DNA of 64,000 nt. It comes from Sphingomonas sp. TREG-RG-20F-R18-01. Lineage in GTDB: Bacteria; Pseudomonadota; Alphaproteobacteria; Sphingomonadales; Sphingomonadaceae. A program made the translations under genes and the position numbers. The stretch's first letter is position 1. Every line of letters starts with the position of its first letter. The stretch lies in assembly GCF_022662475.1 (NCBI RefSeq), contig NZ_JAKNQQ010000003.1:1-64000 (forward strand). The letters are read 5' to 3'. Positions 62,406 through 64,000 of this stretch are shown here, in pieces. The notes beneath the pieces are model-generated. The model was not told the DNA's origin. It saw only the letters and a program-made list of their open reading frames with translations, and searched no databases.

Positions 62406-63482
62406 CTACCGCGGACGGGTGCCGAACCGCCAGATCGTGGTCGAGCGGAAGACCTGACCGGGCCGCAGTAGCGTGCTCGGGAAGTCCGGGTGGTTCGGGC
62501 TGTCCGACAGGTGCTCCGTCTCAAGCGCGACCCCGTCGAACGCGTGCATCACGCGACCGCTCGGTCCCTTGTCCTGGCCGTCAATATAGCCACCCGAATA
62601 GACCGTGATCGACGGCTCGGTCGTCTCGATCGTCAGCGTTCGCCCGGAGGCAGGGTCGTCAAGCCGCGCTACCGGTGCCAGCGCGCCGAGCGGTTTGTCG
62701 AACAGCCAGGCGTGGTTGTAGCCATGCTCGCCCATCGGCGGCACCCGGCTGTCGATGCCGGGACCAAGCGCGTGCGGCGTTCGCAAATCGAGCGCGGTTC
62801 CGACGACGGAAGGGAACGCGCCGGTCGGGATACCGCCGCCGTCGGTCGCCACATAGCGCGTCGCGTTGACCTGCAACCGCTGCGCGCGGATTGACCCGTT
62901 GCCCTCTCCGGCAAGGTTGAAATAGGCGTGGTTGGTGAGGTTCAGCGCGGTGGGCTTCGAGGTCCGTGCTGTGTAATCGATCCGCAGCGCATTGCCCGCG
63001 ATCAGCCGATAGGTGACGGCGATCTGTAATCGCCCAGGAAATCCCTGAAACCCGTCGGGACTGTCCAGCGTAAAGGTCACCGCGCGCGTGCTGCGGGCGC
63101 GCACCGTCCATTGCCGTGTGTCGAACTTGGCCGTGCCACCACCGTGAAGCGCGTTGGGTCCGTCGTCCGCCGCGAGCATCACCGGCTTGCCGTCGATCTC
63201 GAAGCGCGCGCCGCCGATCCGTCCGGCATAGCGGCCGATCGTCGCGCCGAAGGACACCTTCCCGTTCTTGGCGTGGAATTCGGCGGGCGTAGCAAAACCC
63301 AGCAGGATGTTCGCGCGCTGGCCGTTCCGGTCGGGCACCTCGATCTGCGTCACCGTCGCACCGAACGGAATCAGCCGAACGACCATGCCGGCGTCGTTGC
63401 GCAGGGTGATCACGGCATCGCTCGACCGGGCGCTGGCGGAAGACGCGAGGGATAGGGCGAGGATGACCAAGGTTTTGCGCAT
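62406..63482 (-). CDS. galM: Secreted aldose 1-epimerase
   Basis: A 358-residue mutarotase with a signal peptide (TLVILALSLASSASA). Catalytic signatures are present: NILLGFATPAEF, GRYAGRIGGARFEIDG, NALHGG, the conserved His in LTNHAYFNL, HGYNHAWL and the base Glu in ALETEHLSDSPN. It interconverts alpha and beta forms of free sugars in the periplasm. The start is ATG 63482 with CGGAG upstream; the open frame to 63824 has no family sequence. It is convergent with the xylosidase gene and serves the same sugars. Confidence 0.92.
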   Translation of the reverse strand: MRKTLVILALSLASSASARSSDAVITLRNDAGMVVRLIPFGATVTQIEVPDRNGQRANILLGFATPAEFHAKNGKVSFGATIGRYAGRIGGARFEIDGKPVMLAADDGPNALHGGGTAKFDTRQWTVRARSTRAVTFTLDSPDGFQGFPGRLQIAVTYRLIAGNALRIDYTARTSKPTALNLTNHAYFNLAGEGNGSIRAQRLQVNATRYVATDGGGIPTGAFPSVVGTALDLRTPHALGPGIDSRVPPMGEHGYNHAWLFDKPLGALAPVARLDDPASGRTLTIETTEPSITVYSGGYIDGQDKGPSGRVMHAFDGVALETEHLSDSPNHPDFPSTLLRPGQVFRSTTIWRFGTRPR

Positions 63483-63653
63483 GTCTAGCTCCGTGATGCC
63501 ACCGGTCCGCCTCGCGCGTCCCGCCGGAGGGCGTGCGATCCCGCGGGGTGGATAGCGTCCTGCCACCCTTGGCGCCAAACGGCAATTCCAGCGGACTGCA
63601 CTGCAACGGAGGCAAGGGGAACGTGCCACCCGGCAAGCCGGCCGATAGCCGCC

Positions 63654-64000
63654 ATGCTTGCGACCCTGTACATTACGGTAGATACCATTGTCGCAACGGG
63701 GCAGGATGTCGCCCCAGCGGGGAGCAAGACCATCAGCACCATCATCTCGCGTGTTCCCCTTGCCTTCGCGGCGATTGGCCTGATCGCGCTGACGGGACCG
63801 GCGCCCGCTCCCTTGTTGGCGCAAGCCCGTGAAGCGACCGCGCCAGCCGCCTATGTCCCGGCGGAGGAGATCAAGGGTCAGATCGAGCAGATGCGCCTGG
63901 CTCTAAAACCGGGGCAGACGTTTGCCTATCAGCCGATCGTTCGCGCAGGCAATGCCGATGCCGCCATCGAATATTGGCTCAAGCCCGGCAAGCCCGCGGT
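63654..64000 (+). CDS. Secreted protein, 3' end cut by window edge
   Basis: The frame is open from ATG 63654 to the last base (about 115 codons, incomplete). After ~30 unassigned residues a hydrophobic export signal follows (VPLAFAAIGLIALTGPAPAP), then YVPAEEIKGQIEQMRLALKP and PIVRAGNADAAIEYWLKPGK. The mature start resembles secreted cupin-domain proteins, but the diagnostic barrel would lie beyond the edge. The true start may be later than 63654. Confidence 0.5.
   Translation, partial: MLATLYITVDTIVATGQDVAPAGSKTISTIISRVPLAFAAIGLIALTGPAPAPLLAQAREATAPAAYVPAEEIKGQIEQMRLALKPGQTFAYQPIVRAGNADAAIEYWLKPGKPA

Noticed and set aside
1..64000. CRISPR array, tRNA or rRNA genes, insertion sequences, integrases
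   Set aside because: No regular direct repeats, cloverleaf sequences, ribosomal RNA signatures, transposase motifs or terminal inverted repeats with target duplications were seen by eye. A tRNAscan-type or IS search was not possible here.

Overview
This window is a high-GC alphaproteobacterial chromosome segment, most likely from Sphingomonas or a close relative. The evidence is the SigF/NrsF-type ECF sigma module, two large TonB-dependent receptors, a carbohydrate locus that carries a tryptophan-halogenase-like gene, and the dense set of TetR, LysR and AraC regulators. No rRNA, tRNA, insertion sequence, prophage or CRISPR array was seen.

Region 1 (about 0.3-17.6 kb) is dominated by an ECF-sigma regulon. 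An ECF sigma factor and its NrsF-type membrane anti-sigma factor (1392-2559) are followed by two divergent cysteine-rich bufferin-like precursors (2750-3028 minus, 3257-3535 plus), an MNIO/DUF692 enzyme, its DUF2063 partner and a DoxX membrane protein. A second set (NrsF paralogue, MNIO, DUF2063; 8851-11185) lacks an adjacent precursor. Eight sites fitting [TC]GTAAC-N16-NCG[AG]A[TA] sit in front of the sigma operon, both precursors, a Tat-type HExxH protein, the second nrsF, the second MNIO gene, a DUF1223 lipoprotein and an epoxide hydrolase. Together they look like one metal- or redox-responsive regulon.

Region 2 (5.6-36 kb) interleaves small regulator-plus-enzyme modules: LysR/metallo-beta-lactamase-fold hydrolase; TetR/tandem RidA; TetR/short-chain dehydrogenases; a four-gene SnoaL-SDR-CMD-cupin cluster that shares an operator with a TetR gene; LysR/AhpD-like/PNPOx-like/DUF1348; and TetR/TonB receptor/PHP-type hydrolase. 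Housekeeping-type genes (rlmJ, psd) lie between them. Gene debris is present: a VOC-family tail, a LysR remnant and an internally deleted nitronate monooxygenase.

Region 3 (36.7-41.5 kb) holds two exported peptidases, an M1 aminopeptidase and a DUF885 protein.

Region 4 (42-52.1 kb) is the most unusual part. A SARP/BTAD-type regulator precedes an apparent eight-gene operon. Five small unrecognised proteins (one glycine-rich, one with a Cys4 knuckle, one with acidic repeats) lead into a 1250-residue protein with a subtilisin domain, a peptidoglycan-binding module and a C-terminal HExxH motif. Another small protein follows, then a phospholipase-D-fold protein with a near-copy of the same peptidoglycan-binding module. 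None of these has a signal peptide. No described system was recognised.

Region 5 (52.5 kb to the end) is a xyloglucan-type utilisation locus: TonB receptor, flavin-dependent-halogenase-like protein, GH74-like glucanase, PA14-containing GH31 alpha-xylosidase, a convergent aldose 1-epimerase, and a secreted protein cut by the window edge.
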